A DNA stretch of 64,000 bases from Lepidodermella squamata (GCA_047495785.1 JBLDXI010000003.1:310001-374000), one strand, 5' to 3'; shown: positions 47,597-58,198, numbered from the stretch's first letter. Notes: generated from the sequence alone by a model not told the origin. Numbers and translations are program-made.

Positions 47597-50550
47597 GTAT
47601 CGCAATGAGCAATTCTTCCAATTGCCGATAGAGATATCTCTAACCCCGATCTGCCCAAGATAGCTGCATAGCCTATAGAGATATCTCTATGGCAATAAAT
47701 AGTGGTTCATAGAGATATCTCATTGAGCAATAATTTTACTACGACACGTGCCGTTTAGGAGACACGCGTTTAGGTTTTTATAAGTTTTTAATACAAAAAA
47801 ATTTAGAAAACATTTATCAAAGTAGTTTAAATCAGAGACCCATATTATAATGCCTAAAGCTTTATTGCCCAAAGATTTAGCGGAGAAGGAGCTGTTCATC
47901 AAAGCCTGTAGTGAAAGTGGAAAGGTTGATGGTGTTACAGCTGATCGCAAGCACAACCTGAGGCATTTGTTTTGCGTTGTTGGCGGTAAACTGAAGTACC
48001 GAGAAGCCGAACAAAAACAAGCCGAAAATTGGCATGTCCTGGTGATGGACACCTTCTTGGAACGTGCAAAGAAGTACCACACCGAGAATAGCCACGCTGG
48101 ATATAGCGCCGTAGTAGCCTTTTTTAAGCTTTTTTAAGGAGGACCAAGCTGAAGGGTGCCGTTGCAAGTCTGGGTGCAAGTCAACAATAAAACGTTGCGC
48201 ATGTCGTAACTGGAAAGTTGGCAAGGTCCTGCAGCCTATGAAATGTGGTCCTTCCTGTTTATGCTCAAAAACTAATTTTTGCGAAAACAAGTAGTTGATG
48301 TGTTTTTCGGCATCTATCGATGAGTTTGAGTAATGAAAATGAAGAAGATGTGAATAGAATGATTCATTTTTAATATTTCGTTAATAAACATCGACATTAT
48401 GTGTTATTGCTCTAAGAGATATCTCAATTGGCAATAATTTATTGACAATTTATTAATTTGCTCAAAGGAGGCCCCCTTTAAGCAATTGCTAATAGAGATA
48501 TCTCTATCGTCAATTGGAGGAAATTGCTCATTGCGATACGACATATATATATATGCCGGTCAATACTGTTTTTTCGCGTATTAATTTTTTCCAAACAGGC
48601 ACCGCCCTGTATTAGGCAGCCCCCAATTTCTCTATTTCTCTGTCGATGCGCTCCGATGCCCTTCTGACGCATTTTTAAGCCGTGTTCAGGGCGGCTATTG
48701 GATTGTCTTACGGGTGGACGGTGCCCAAAAAAGACGGACGTGTGGATTAAGTAGCGATAAACGTGGTGCCATACAATTTTCGCAGCCTCTCCGAACGTTT
48801 CGGGGTTGGTAGGCGACACGGGCAAAAGATGCATTTTCGGCCGAAAATTCTAATCCGTCCGCTCGAAAATAACAAAGATCCTGAAAATATGATGCTTTTG
48901 GCCTTAGTTTTTCGACCCCGGTACGCTCCAAATTTGAACAAAAATGGAATTTCACAATGAAAAAACTTATTTTTAGGGCGGTGAAATAGGCCCTTTTTAC
49001 TTACACATACACATTAAATAGGGGACTGCGCGCCAATGATTATACCACACCATAGATACCTTGACTACCGTTTCCCACTAATTTTTCAGTGTGAGCATAT
49101 TTGGGACACTTTGTATTTGCACGCGACTGCTCGTTGGGTTAGGGTTGGGGTTGGATTTGGGATCTAATATTTAATTTCCTTATACCATAATAGGGCTCAT
49201 ACCATAGTAACCTCTGTACGGCTGAATTTTCGGCGTGACCAAATTTTCGTTATTTGAAAACCAATTTGACTGAGTAAAATTTCAGTTTTAGTTATCGTGG
49301 TCCCAATATTCGTTATTTTACCTGGAAGTTCGAAAATTGGAGCCATAACGAAAATTTGGGTGCACTTTGCACTGAAAAAGCGGTATAGCATTTATGAGAA
49401 GCAAAGTCAATCACGACAGCTGCACTCCATAAATAATAATCGGCAATAGATGTTTCAAACTTGCATTCGTTTAACAAGCACATCTCCGTCAGCACCGTTG
49501 ATGGCGTAAAAAGAGGGCAGCGGTGTGCGGAGCAACACTAGGTTACCGAAAGTGAACAGGTAGTTGGAAAACCTCACCACTGTTGAACAGCTGGCTCCCC
49601 CGGAACTTGGAACAGCCGTGATCTGCAATTGAAAACTATATAGCTGAGTGGATTAGGTAGAAAGCGGATTCGCCATACGGTTATGACATCAAGCACGCCC
49701 TGGTATATCATGCGAAACTTTGCGGTACTAGCGGACGTCATAACGCAGCTCGTGTCGAATGAATAAGTGCCCATTGAGTTATTGGAAGGTGGTGGCGCGG
49801 GAGTGCTATCACTACTGGTATTGGGATAGAATGTGACAAGTGATGATCCATTAGCTTGTAGCTTGATTAAAGTCAGTAAACCCAAGCCGTATTTCCCAAA
49901 AACATCGTAGGATGATGATGAATTCGACGAAGTGCCTACATTGAGAAAAACACGTGATACATACATATATATTTATTTATCACGATTGCAGAGCTCATCT
50001 ATAATCTAAAAAGTGCTGACGAATAAGGAAAATGTTATGTTATGTTATGCAGAGCTCACTTGGCACCAGTCGATTCGGTGAGAAAATGAATGCGAACCAG
50101 CCATTCGATGGCCCACTGGTTTTGTAGTTCAGCTCAACATCGTACTCCAGGCGCCAGTTTATCAAGCTGGCCCCGATGGCTCCCACTGAATTCTTTCACA
50201 AAATGGAAGTAATCGTCATATGTAGGTTGAATAAAAAGTGGTATAAAATATCTCAATCCTACCTGACTTGTTAAAACGGCAAAAGAATCATTAGGCGATG
50301 AGTGCGCAGCAGACATTGAATTCAGTTGGTAACCGTTTGTCACCTTTCTAGCGGCGTACTGCGTTAGGAACGTGCTATTGCTGTTGACCGACAAATTCTC
50401 GACGTCGAAAGATAGCGAGGGGATGTACAACGGGGTTCCTTTAAACCCATTCGGTAGCGGCAGCGAGGTTGTATCCGGTGCGGGGTCGTAACCAGCTGAG
50501 ACTGCCGCGAACAAGAGTGCTTCAAGAAGAAAAAGCCTTCCTGGGAACAT
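43315..50550 (-). CDS. Second lectin-like/Cys-loop receptor gene, with one in-frame stop
   Basis: Eight exons: 50550..50263, 50192..50060, 49935..49679, 49622..49465, 45546..45354, 45299..45182, 45116..44729, 44671..43315. Intron positions and phases are those of the 12556-16143 gene, and the joined frame (963 sense codons) is otherwise open. The ectodomain has the same two modules (WRLEYDVELNY...GWFAFIF; WRVEIDVDV...AWFGVVF), then a Thr-rich linker, LBD with C-x13-C/FPFD, and four membrane segments. At 44316..44314 a TAG replaces the Glu found in the paralogue (SPEVNST versus SP-stop-INTQ), just before the main LBD strands. Translation to this stop would yield only a soluble ectodomain plus linker. 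Intron 4 (3.9 kb) starts with GC (gcaagt). It could be a very young pseudogene, a secreted form or an assembly error. Confidence 0.8.
45800..45955 (-). mobile_element. tRNA-derived SINE-like element
   Basis: On the minus strand, an A-box (tggctcagttggg, 45944..45932) and a B-box (ggttcaagtcc, 45888..45878) are spaced 43 bp apart. They follow a tRNA-like 5' end ggaggcacgg. The T-arm pairs (ctggg/cctag), but the 3' acceptor strand does not complement the 5' end, so a tRNA-derived SINE head is more likely than a functional tRNA. Confidence 0.6.
46163..46273. mobile_element. Short MITE with tacagggtgttc termini
   Basis: Perfect 12-bp inverted ends (tacagggtgttc / gaacaccctgta), further imperfect pairing inside (aaataata / tattattt), and TA at both boundaries. 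111 bp, non-coding. Confidence 0.75.
46539..46909. mobile_element. piggyBac-like non-autonomous element
   Basis: Flanked by TTAA on both sides. Left end ccctctttgaccggcagtaa; right end inverted, with a related cttggaccg; inner gtaacac.cg.gtta palindromes on both sides. The TTAA target is typical of piggyBac. About 370 bp, no transposase. Confidence 0.5.
47030..47205 (-). repeat. Dispersed repeat copy (ccgaaaattaccg family)
   Basis: The reverse complement matches the repeat at 9030-9190 (attcggcccagccaggtaa, then taattaccgaa). Confidence 0.5.
47210..47592. other. Intron sequence between elements
   Basis: Holds a perfect 16-bp palindrome gtaacaccggtgttac (47438-47453), similar to the inner palindromes of the TTAA element upstream, and a TA dinucleotide run (about 47560-47592) that served as insertion site for the next element. 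Confidence 0.5.
47593..48543. mobile_element. DNA transposon with ~50-bp inverted repeats and agagatatctct palindromes
   Basis: Ends 47593-47641 and 48494-48543 are inverted copies (starting tgtcgtatcgcaatgagcaa), inserted in a TA-dinucleotide tract. Five copies of the palindrome agagatatctc(t) lie in the two terminal 150-bp regions, as expected for transposase-binding repeats. The 951-bp body encodes a small Cys-rich protein (next entry). Superfamily unknown. Confidence 0.8.
47850..48287 (+). CDS. Transposon-encoded protein with C-terminal CXC-type Cys cluster, frame interrupted
   Basis: The first frame (47850..48137) gives 95 residues with HNLRHLFCVVGGKLKYREAE, ending at a TAA right after a T6 run. 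The next frame (+1) immediately continues from about 48136 to 48287. It encodes GCRCKSGCKSTIKRCACRNW and then CGPSCLCSKTNFCENK, a CxC...CxC spacing as in tesmin/TSO1-like CXC zinc-binding modules of DNA-binding proteins. Removing one T, or a +1 shift at the TTT-TAA codons, joins the two. No catalytic DDE residues are recognisable, so this may be an accessory DNA-binding protein or a truncated transposase. Confidence 0.55.
48544..49464. other. Remainder of intron 4 of the second Cys-loop-like gene
   Basis: No exon of the host gene. A short stretch near 48715-48790 reads GWTVPKKDGR before a stop, which faintly recalls a retrotransposon reverse transcriptase, but it is too short to call. Confidence 0.35.
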
Positions 50551-51295
50551 TCTGCCCAAGAATTCTTATAGAAAATAAATTTTCTAAAGCGAAAAGGCAC
50601 TTGATATTTGGCTAAATATTTGGGGCACGAAGTTTTTTCTTTATTTTCAAAAAAATCAACGAACGAACAGACGACTTACATCGCGCATCAGAGGCGCATC
50701 TATGCCCTTGTTTTCAAACCCTTGTTCCGTGTTTACTTACTGTTATGACGACACGTACACTTTAAAAAGCGCTTCCAACTTAATGGATGAGTCTCATGAA
50801 TATCAAAATACAGCAGAGATGAGTCTAGGCTCCAAGCTCCAACCACGCAATGATGGGCCACAGCGCCCAGAACATTTCCACGACCATTTCTCTTTACTGG
50901 GGAAAATCGTCATAGGTGCCGCTGGAAGTCCTCCAAAATCGATATTGACGTTTTTACAGTTCCTAACACAATTTTTCACGCTGGTATAACAAATGATAAC
51001 TGAGGACAAATATTAGGATTTTGCGAAAGTCAATCCCAGTCAATTTACGTCAAAAATCCGACAAAAATCGACACAAGGCTGTCCCGCTCCTAAGTTATAT
51101 CCTTTGCACAGTGTGTCTCACGATAAAATCTAAGAATAGGGGATCTTTTAGTATTTAAGAATGATATGATAAATGAGGGCAGTGGGCGCAAAATGAGCCA
51201 GTTTCAAAAATCAAAAAGTTTTGATTTTCGGACTTTTTGGCGTCGCTATGCCGGGTTTTTGCGGTAATCTTTCCGAGGTATTGCCTTCTATGACG
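50551..51295. other. Intergenic upstream of the second Cys-loop-like gene
   Basis: No gene, RNA or repeat recognised. Confidence 0.4.
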
Positions 51296-52693
51296 ATCAT
51301 TGTGTGACCACTTAAAAGTCCAATCCAATGCGCACGCTGATTGGTCAATCGATCGTTGCTATGACTCCCGGATGAAACATGTTGGTCGTGCGATCCATAA
51401 GATTTTTTTCAACAAGTGTTTTTTGCCGCAGCAATTTACCACCATTAATATGGAGTTTACGCTCGTGGTCAATGGAAACCGTGCAGAGGGTGTGGCAAGG
51501 TCATTTTTTGCATAAATATAAAATATTATCCGGATCGTATCGTAAAATATGCCTTCTTAATGGCCGAATTATAAACTCATAAAACCTTCATCCAAGCAGG
51601 GATTTTTTGATATTTTCTAAACAGGCAGGCATTTTTTGATATTTTTATATCAAAAAATGCCCGCTTGTCCAGAAAATATCACCAAAAACCCCACTTGTCA
51701 AACACACAAGAGAAACCCAAAAAAGTTCAAGCAACACTTCAAAACGATTTTATTGAAAATCACAAAAATGGGGTGAAAATTGGGCAGAACTCCGGAAGAA
51801 AGAGCGCGAGACCGGTATCAAATCGGGCAGCATTCACCTCCATTGAACATCACTTGGCCATGAGCTCGTGAAAATCGGGCAGAACTCGTCCAGAGATTCG
51901 CAAAATCGGGCAGAACTCGTCCAGAATTTCGCGAAAATTGAGCAGAATTCGTCCAGGATGTCGCGGGGATCAAGCAACAATCGGCCAGCTTTTGATGAAA
52001 TCGAAGACAGCTCAGGTAGCATTGGATCCCAGAATCCGAGAAATTGAAATTCTCGACATTGGAAGCAAGAACGGCATGGTTCGAAAATCGAGCGATTCCT
52101 GACACCATGGCAAATAGCTGCCTTTCGTTTGAAAGTCGCGTTGATAGCCATCCGAAGCCAACCGAGCAGAACCATCTTGCGTCCGACAGCCCAATTTTGT
52201 GATTCAGTAGCAGCAATTTGTTGAGCATGCGAGAAATGCGGGAAATTCGATGCGAAAAACAAACCAAAAACTCGCAAAATGAAGAATGCGAGAAAAAAAT
52301 GAACAAGAAACAAATTTCATGATTTTTTTAAGTTGGATCTTTTAATTTCAAATCAAATCAATAGAAATTCAGCGAGAGTGTACCATACAATACTATTAAC
52401 CCTGAAAATTTTACGATACGACCCGGATAACACACATATACGGAAGCCATTCAGGTTATATGGGTTTAAAATCGCCTTCAGGCTGATATTTCGTCCTTCG
52501 GCTGCGCCTCAGGCCGAAATATAAGCCTTCAGGCGATTATAAACCCATATACCCTTCTTGTCTTCCGTATATTATATAATTTATTAGTGGATCGCACGAC
52601 TAAATTGTTTCATTCCGGAGTCATTAGCAACGATAAATTGACCAATCAGCGTGCGCGCCAAAGTTCAACTTACCAGCGGTTCCACAATGATAG
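51296..52693. repeat. Nested inverted-repeat structure
   Basis: Outer arms: 51296-51402 is an inverted copy of 52562-52693 (shared cgcacgctgattggtcaat, cgttgct, cgtgcgatcca). Inside are: a terminal-inverted-repeat element 51526-52430 (ttatccggatcgtatcgtaa at each end); a hairpin 51590-51720 around ttttttgatatttt; a roughly 30-bp tandem repeat 51835-51960 (gggcagaactcgtccag); and a hairpin 52434-52572 (atatacggaag ... cttccgtatat). Confidence 0.7.
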
Positions 52694-52868
52694 TTTCTTC
52701 CATGTCTTTTGGTTCTTTCTCAACGGCATGAGTCAGCTTACTTGGGCGTGCCTGTTGTTTTAGACCTGTCAACAGCAAATCAAAATGTAAAAAATAAGCG
52801 TAAGACATTATTTTTCATCTCAGCATGAGACTTTTTTCACGGTAGCTTTCGGCCTCGGCGCACTGCAT
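52674..52868 (-). CDS. Two exons of an unidentified small gene (partial)
   Basis: Exon 1 52868..52841 (ATG, donor gtgaaa) and exon 2 52765..52674 (acceptor ctgttgacag, donor gtaagt) join in phase to 40 codons: MQCAEAESYR, then LKQQARPSKLTHAVEKEPKD and METIIVEPL-like acidic sequence. The end of exon 2 and its intron are duplicated in inverted orientation at 51296-51402, and I cannot find the next exon; the gene may be broken by the inserted elements. Family unknown. Confidence 0.35.
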
Positions 52869-53063
52869 TTTACTGTAGTAACAAGCAAACTCTTAAGACA
52901 TCTGGAATTAGCTAAATTTATTTCACTGGAATTTAAAATTGTCTAAATAATCTGCAGCCTTAAAAGCCCACACATGTTTAATGTACAGTTTTTCTTCGCA
53001 CGATCCAGTATAATAATAATAATGGGAAGTAGTAAGCTGGAATAAAAAAGTTCGTTCTATTCA

Positions 53064-54740
53064 TCACTTAGCCATCCCAGCGCCGAGTGCTGCCGCATAA
53101 CCAGTGGCAAAGTTCGGTGCGTGAGCAGCGCCGCTTCCAGAAAAGTAAATCGTTTTCTCAGGCAGGCTCCGGCTCTTCGCCACGTCTATCTCAGCCAGCA
53201 GGATGGCACTGGTGTGCGAGCCTTGAATGGCATCATACGCCGCGGCGACAGTAGCAATCTCCTTGCCCTTCGCATCGGCCAGCAACTCGATCTCCTGTTT
53301 CTTCGCCTGGGCTAATTTCACGACATTTTCACTATCCTGAGCCGCGCGGAGCGATGAAGCCTCGATCTCAGCCCGAGCTAGCTGCATCGCCTCGTAATAC
53401 TTGGCATCGGCATGTCTCGACTGAGAGTAGTAGTCAGCATCCGCGACTGTTCGCTTTGTAACAGCGTCGACCTCGGCAACCTTTAACCGCCCTTTTTGGA
53501 TCTCAACCGCGATGTGATTTTCCAGCTCAACTTGGGTCGCTTTAATCTGATTCTTCAACACTGTCTCAGCTTGATGCTCAAGATCTAGGCCAAGGGTGCC
53601 TTCCAAAGACCGATCGAGAACTGTGAACGATTCGAGAACAATGCCATACTGAATCGCCTGTTCGCTCAAATCTCGCATGCATTCGCTTTTGAAGGCCTCG
53701 AGCCATGGTAGGTGGTCGTTATCTGGGATATCGCCTTGCATTTTCTTAGCCCGCATGAACTGCTGATAGCTCATGCGCGAGACAACGGCATTCACCGCAC
53801 TCTGAGCCGGATTCTGAAGGGCTGTGAATGCGTCGTTGTAGTGTTTTGCCAAAAGAAGCGCCCGTTCCAGACGATATCTCAAGTTCACGTGAAGAACAAC
53901 CGGCACGCCCTCAATCGTATACGCTGGTTTCGTTTTGAAAGCAGTCTGCCGTTCAGCCAGCGAGAAGAATCCGCGAAAAATTGTTTTCGAGTTTGTAACA
54001 ACGTGCTGCCCGGCTGCAAGCTCGATCAATTGATCAACCTGCTGCAGGATGAGCACGTGATTGGCTGGGACGTTGTAAAAAGTAGCGACAGTAGCATGTA
54101 TCTTATTTTTCTCATTCGTTTTGACCAATGTCTTGACTTCCCGTTTCCAGCCGATGATTTGGTTCGACGGCATCTCTCGAACTGCGTACGCGTCGCCTAG
54201 ATTCAGCGTATCGACAATATCGATCAATCGGAAGTGGCCTTCGCGGCCGTACGCAGCGAAACCTCCGTTCCTAATGCAGAAAATTTGGTTGTTTGGCGCC
54301 ATTACGACCAGGCACTCGCCCTGGCCCACCTGGGCGAAGGTTAAACCGTTGAACTCACAGGGCTCTGTTAACAGCCGCTTGCCCTCCCAAGTATGCGTGA
54401 TGCTCAGGTTCCAGTATCGACCCGGTTCAACTGCGACAACTGGACGGCCGTTGTAGGATATCAGCCCGATTTCTCCCGGCTGGATGATACGGCCAAGGAC
54501 TGAATGCAGGCTTTTGTGGGTGATAAGATGGTGCTCGCCCTTCGCAATCATTTTACGGTCGAGTTCTTGCAGAGCCGCAAGCATGTTGCCGTCGTGGCCG
54601 ATGTCTACGAAAAACTCGTGATTCCGGATGAAGCCTGGAACAGACCAGTCGTCCATTCCGTTGTTGTCACTCATCATAGCTACACTTGAATTTAACTTCC
54701 GAGCATCCGTTGATCCAGCTGGGCTGCTCGAACTGGCCAT
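53064..54740 (-). CDS. SPFH/Band-7 domain protein (flotillin/prohibitin superfamily)
   Basis: Single exon; the first ATG in frame is at 54740, 558 residues. The N-terminal half includes IIQPGEIGLISYNGRPVVAV and GRYWNLSITHTWEGKRLL. The central part (about 205-400) has the Band-7 course KNKIHATVATFYNVPANHVL, then YTIEGVPVVLHVNLRYRLE, FMRAKKMQGD and ERDL-like CMRDLSEQAIQYGIVLESF. An Ala/Glu-rich coiled coil follows (about 400-510: QIKATQVELENHIAVEIQKG, ADADYYSQSRHADAKYYEAM), as in flotillins. No signal peptide or membrane span. It is presumably a membrane-associated, oligomerising scaffold. The intron-free structure contrasts with most genes here. Confidence 0.75.
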   Translation of the reverse strand: MASSSSPAGSTDARKLNSSVAMMSDNNGMDDWSVPGFIRNHEFFVDIGHDGNMLAALQELDRKMIAKGEHHLITHKSLHSVLGRIIQPGEIGLISYNGRPVVAVEPGRYWNLSITHTWEGKRLLTEPCEFNGLTFAQVGQGECLVVMAPNNQIFCIRNGGFAAYGREGHFRLIDIVDTLNLGDAYAVREMPSNQIIGWKREVKTLVKTNEKNKIHATVATFYNVPANHVLILQQVDQLIELAAGQHVVTNSKTIFRGFFSLAERQTAFKTKPAYTIEGVPVVLHVNLRYRLERALLLAKHYNDAFTALQNPAQSAVNAVVSRMSYQQFMRAKKMQGDIPDNDHLPWLEAFKSECMRDLSEQAIQYGIVLESFTVLDRSLEGTLGLDLEHQAETVLKNQIKATQVELENHIAVEIQKGRLKVAEVDAVTKRTVADADYYSQSRHADAKYYEAMQLARAEIEASSLRAAQDSENVVKLAQAKKQEIELLADAKGKEIATVAAAYDAIQGSHTSAILLAEIDVAKSRSLPEKTIYFSGSGAAHAPNFATGYAAALGAGMAK

Positions 54741-55049
54741 TTCGACGAAATTAGAAGCCAACGGCTTTTCAACTTTTGATGAATTTTTGAAAATGATTAT
54801 TTATTTTGCTTCTCAGCCTTGATAAACCCTCTAATAACTGTTCTGCGCTGAAAAATGAGTTATGCCATACGAAGCTAGCCAAGCGGGCTTTATTTCAGTC
54901 CAACGTAAAACTTGTCGTAGTCACAAGTTTATGTTTCTCCACAAGTTGACTTATTTTTTGCCTTCGAATGAGTCATGGATCATTCAAACTATGTATTCAT
55001 ATATTTATTTTATTTACCTGGTTAGCTTGCCCTACCTGCTTGCATCAGA
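54741..55049. other. Intergenic, no features
   Basis: AT-rich sequence upstream of the SPFH gene; nothing recognised. Confidence 0.4.
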
Positions 55050-56087
55050 TACCGTAACGGGTCCTAACTTTGGACAAAACACCTTTTTTAATTTTAAAAA
55101 ATTCGGTTTTCGTCTAAAAAAATGGGAAAAAATAGCCAAACCTCCGCCCAAAGAATCTGCGTGGACAGGTGAAGTTTGGAAAATTTAGAAGCTCACCTTG
55201 ATTTTTAAAAAATAGGTAAAGAAACCTCTAAATTTGGACACTCGTTCCCAAATTTGGACACCTCATTTGCATATGCTGATTCGACCTTACACACATTTTA
55301 TTCCTTTTTGCGCAATTTTTCTCGTGTTTTTGAAGGCGACTCTTGTAGCCGCTTGAGACTAAAATAATGCTACCGATAGGATTCACTCATCGCCAGATTT
55401 AATGCAGATGTACGCAATACCAATTATACACCAGGCTCTTGATACCGTTAATGAACCATGACTCTTCTCATAACTATGATAAACCAGGTGAAAATGTCTC
55501 TGAAGCACCGAGCCTCACTTAGAAAGTAGACGGAGGGATATCAGTTTGAGGTTAAACCATTGAGGACAAACCAAAATCAGGAAAGCATAGTCTAGGCCGG
55601 GAGTCACTAAGCTAATTTCAAGGTTCCATCAATGCGTTGCCATTCTTTTCAAAAACTGATAAAAAGCATACATTTCATTTGCATATGCATATTGATAAAA
55701 ATATCATTAAAAGTGTCCAAATTTAGAGGCTAAATTCAAAGTCACCTGTATCAAAATTGGCTCGTCCTTCTGCCGAGATTTTTTTACAGAATTTAGTTTA
55801 GGTAAATCCCCACGTGCAAAAAAAGTTTCAGCCCCAACCGTTCACAGGTGAACGTTTGGCAAGGGGGGTCCCAAAACACCTTTCTGAGTGATCGAGCTTC
55901 GGTGATTTTTCGCAAATAGATAGTACATGAAAGTATTGGCAAATTTGGTACCGTTGGAAGGCCCATGAAGGGAGCTATTTTTCAGTGAAATTTCTACATT
56001 TTTATCAGTTATGCACAAATTGATATTTGGGGCTAAAGCTCAAAGTGTCCAAATTTGGGGTGTCCAAATTTAGGGCGCGTTACGGTA
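55050..56087. mobile_element. TA-flanked non-autonomous DNA transposon
   Basis: Ends are inverted copies over about 26 bp (taccgtaacg.g.cctaa..tttggac), with TA at both boundaries as for Tc1/mariner. The motif gtccaaattt(g/a)g recurs several times near both ends. 1038 bp, no transposase frame. Confidence 0.7.
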
Positions 56088-57146
56088 CTTAAAAAACTAC
56101 GCCTATATATGTATAACCCACGCTTTTGCACACGTTATAAATTGTCGTTACTCAATTTACGCTGGTGACAAGCGATGCCAGTCCACAGGCGCATTATTTA
56201 CTATTAGACTAAACGCCTTTCATAGAAACGTGATAATAAAGATTTCACAGCGTCCTCTTATATGTTGAGGGGATGGCGAAATTCGAGTTCAATTATCAGC
56301 TTCAGGTGTGCAGGCTCATAATCGCTAAAATAAATTGCGTAGTCTTAATCCTGTAAATCGTAGCCAAAATGTAAAGTGTCACCTGTGCGCGCACTATGTA
56401 AACAAAACCTTGTAAGCGAATTGTAACCACAAAAGTGAAACTGTAGTCAGGTGCGTTAAAATGGGGCCCTAAATCAATAATTCGCGCGGTAGCCCTATTT
56501 CTTTGAGTCCGTGCCCATTTGAATAGCCCGCTGCATTTTTTGAGAGCCTATGTCGCACCGAAAGCTAAAAACAGCTGGCCTGAGGCTGTCATATGACTTT
56601 TTCTGGTAAATTGTTTGCAACTTTTTCTCGGCTTTCCTGTGACCTGGCCGTGAATTTTCATGATCGTTTAACCAGAATGAGGAAAACCTGCAGCTTGAGA
56701 GGTACTGGACTGCGGCTTTGTTCACTCAATTTGGCATTTATTGGTCGATGTTTAGAGACATACAGTGATAATCATAAGATGCGCACGCAAAAACAAAACA
56801 ACCAAAAAAATCACGGCTGGCCACGCGATTCGATTTCGCTATTTTGCTAGGGCTTATCACTCGGTCGGGGCGCAGCTGCTCGAAAGGAGGACGCATATAA
56901 ATAGTTGGAATAATATGAATAAATTTATGAGATGAACTCTGCCACTTCAGTCAATTTATCTAAGAAACGTAAGCTCGATAACTGTCTACAAGTTGTTGTG
57001 AGTTGATGGAGTTTCGTTTGTTTTGAAATTAAATGTTTCGAGTTTAGCCTGTACGAAGCCCAATTCAAACCAGATCCACCAAACTAATCCGCCTCGAAAA
57101 AATCAAATCAAACGTCGACAAATACGTCCAGTCTCAAAAAGCGGCA
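56088..57146. other. Intergenic, promoter of the following small gene
   Basis: Contains a TATA box (tataaatag, 56896-56904). A possible 5'UTR intron runs from about 56966 (gtaagc) to 57048 (gagtttag). No other gene. Confidence 0.35.
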
Positions 57147-57451
57147 ATGGCAGAAATTGATCAAATACTGGCTGTCATTGGTAATCAAATTATAAATTTT
57201 TATTGGATTTTATAACGTCAAAATTTTTCTTAGACATGTCTGGGCTGGTTTGGAGCGATCGAGAAAAAAAGATACTCGCCCAATTCATAAATTTTCTGAA
57301 AACGACCGGTCTCAAATGCACATCTCGTGGTTTGAAGGAGTACTTGAAAGTCAATCCTCAATTTTTACGTCAAATTGGTCGCAATGAAACGGCAGTGATT
57401 AGTAAAGCACGATCTATCTTGAACAGCGATTTTTTTCGGCAGCATCACTGA
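57147..57451 (+). CDS. Small helical protein, unknown
   Basis: Exons 57147..57180 and 57234..57451, phase 1, 83 residues, starting MAEIDQILAVI. Second exon: SGLVWSDREKKILAQFINFL, KCTSRGLKEYLKVNPQFLRQ and ending FFRQHH. Charged, predicted helical, no signal peptide or membrane segment. The open frame extends upstream (KLIRLEKIKSNVDKYVQSQK) without an ATG, so an additional 5' exon is possible. Family not recognised. Confidence 0.5.
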
Positions 57452-57574
57452 TTAAACAATGCATTTCTTGACAATTCGATTTATTGCGATCAATCTTTCA
57501 TTTTAACTTGAATTTATATCATTTTAACAGCAAATAATCGTTACTCATCAATTTCTTTGGTTCGAATAAAAGAG

Positions 57575-58144
57575 TTAACGCCGTTTTTTTCTTGAGAGAA
57601 GATGTTCAAAAGTGCCACCTTTATTTTCCAGACAACACCTGAGGCGCATAACCCATGCCGATCTCACATTTTGAAGCATCTGTGGGGTGACAGTCGCGCA
57701 AGCTGCGATGATACGCTGTTTCAACTCTTCGATATTTTGTGGTTGAGTTTTATAGACTTGGGATTTAAGGTAGCCCCAAAGAAAAAAATCAGGCGGTGTA
57801 AGATCTGGGGACCTCGCAGGCCAATGAAAAAGTTTTTTATCATCTGCCGTTGCCCGACCAATCCACCTGTTTTTTAAATTTTCGTTCAACCAGGCGCGAA
57901 CTTCTTTCGAGTAATGAGCTGGCGCACCATCTTGCTGAAAAATTACATACCGCCGTTGGCACGCGGGAATTAGAGGCATAATTTCCTCCTTCAGCTTCTT
58001 GAGGTACTCAGTGCCGTCCACATTACCCTCGAAAAAAATAGGACCAATCACCTTATCTCCCAGAATGCCAGCCCAAACCATAACCTTCGGTGCACCCTGT
58101 TGCCTCTGGTGGCGAACAAAAAGAGGCCTGGCCAGGCCCTTCAA
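57575..58144 (-). mobile_element. mariner/Tc1-type transposase, C-terminal half
   Basis: About 189 residues of the DDE catalytic domain: APKVMVWAGILGDKVIGPIF, then IFQQDGAPAHYSKEVRAWL (second Asp) and WPARSPDLTPPDFFLWGYLK (third acidic site region). The N-terminal HTH part and first catalytic region are missing. Upstream sequence turns GC-rich at 58150 and does not continue the frame, so the copy is truncated. Confidence 0.85.
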
Positions 58145-58198
58145 AGGAGTCCAACAAGCAGACCCGGCCCGTGGTCACCGTACCCGGCACGGTCCGGC

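Noticed and set aside
48700-48830. Reverse transcriptase fragment (WTVPKKDGR)
   Set aside because: Only about ten residues resemble the motif before a stop; not enough to support a retroelement.
49140-49165. Telomere-like ttaggg motif
   Set aside because: Only one or two imperfect units (gttagggttggggttgg); no array.
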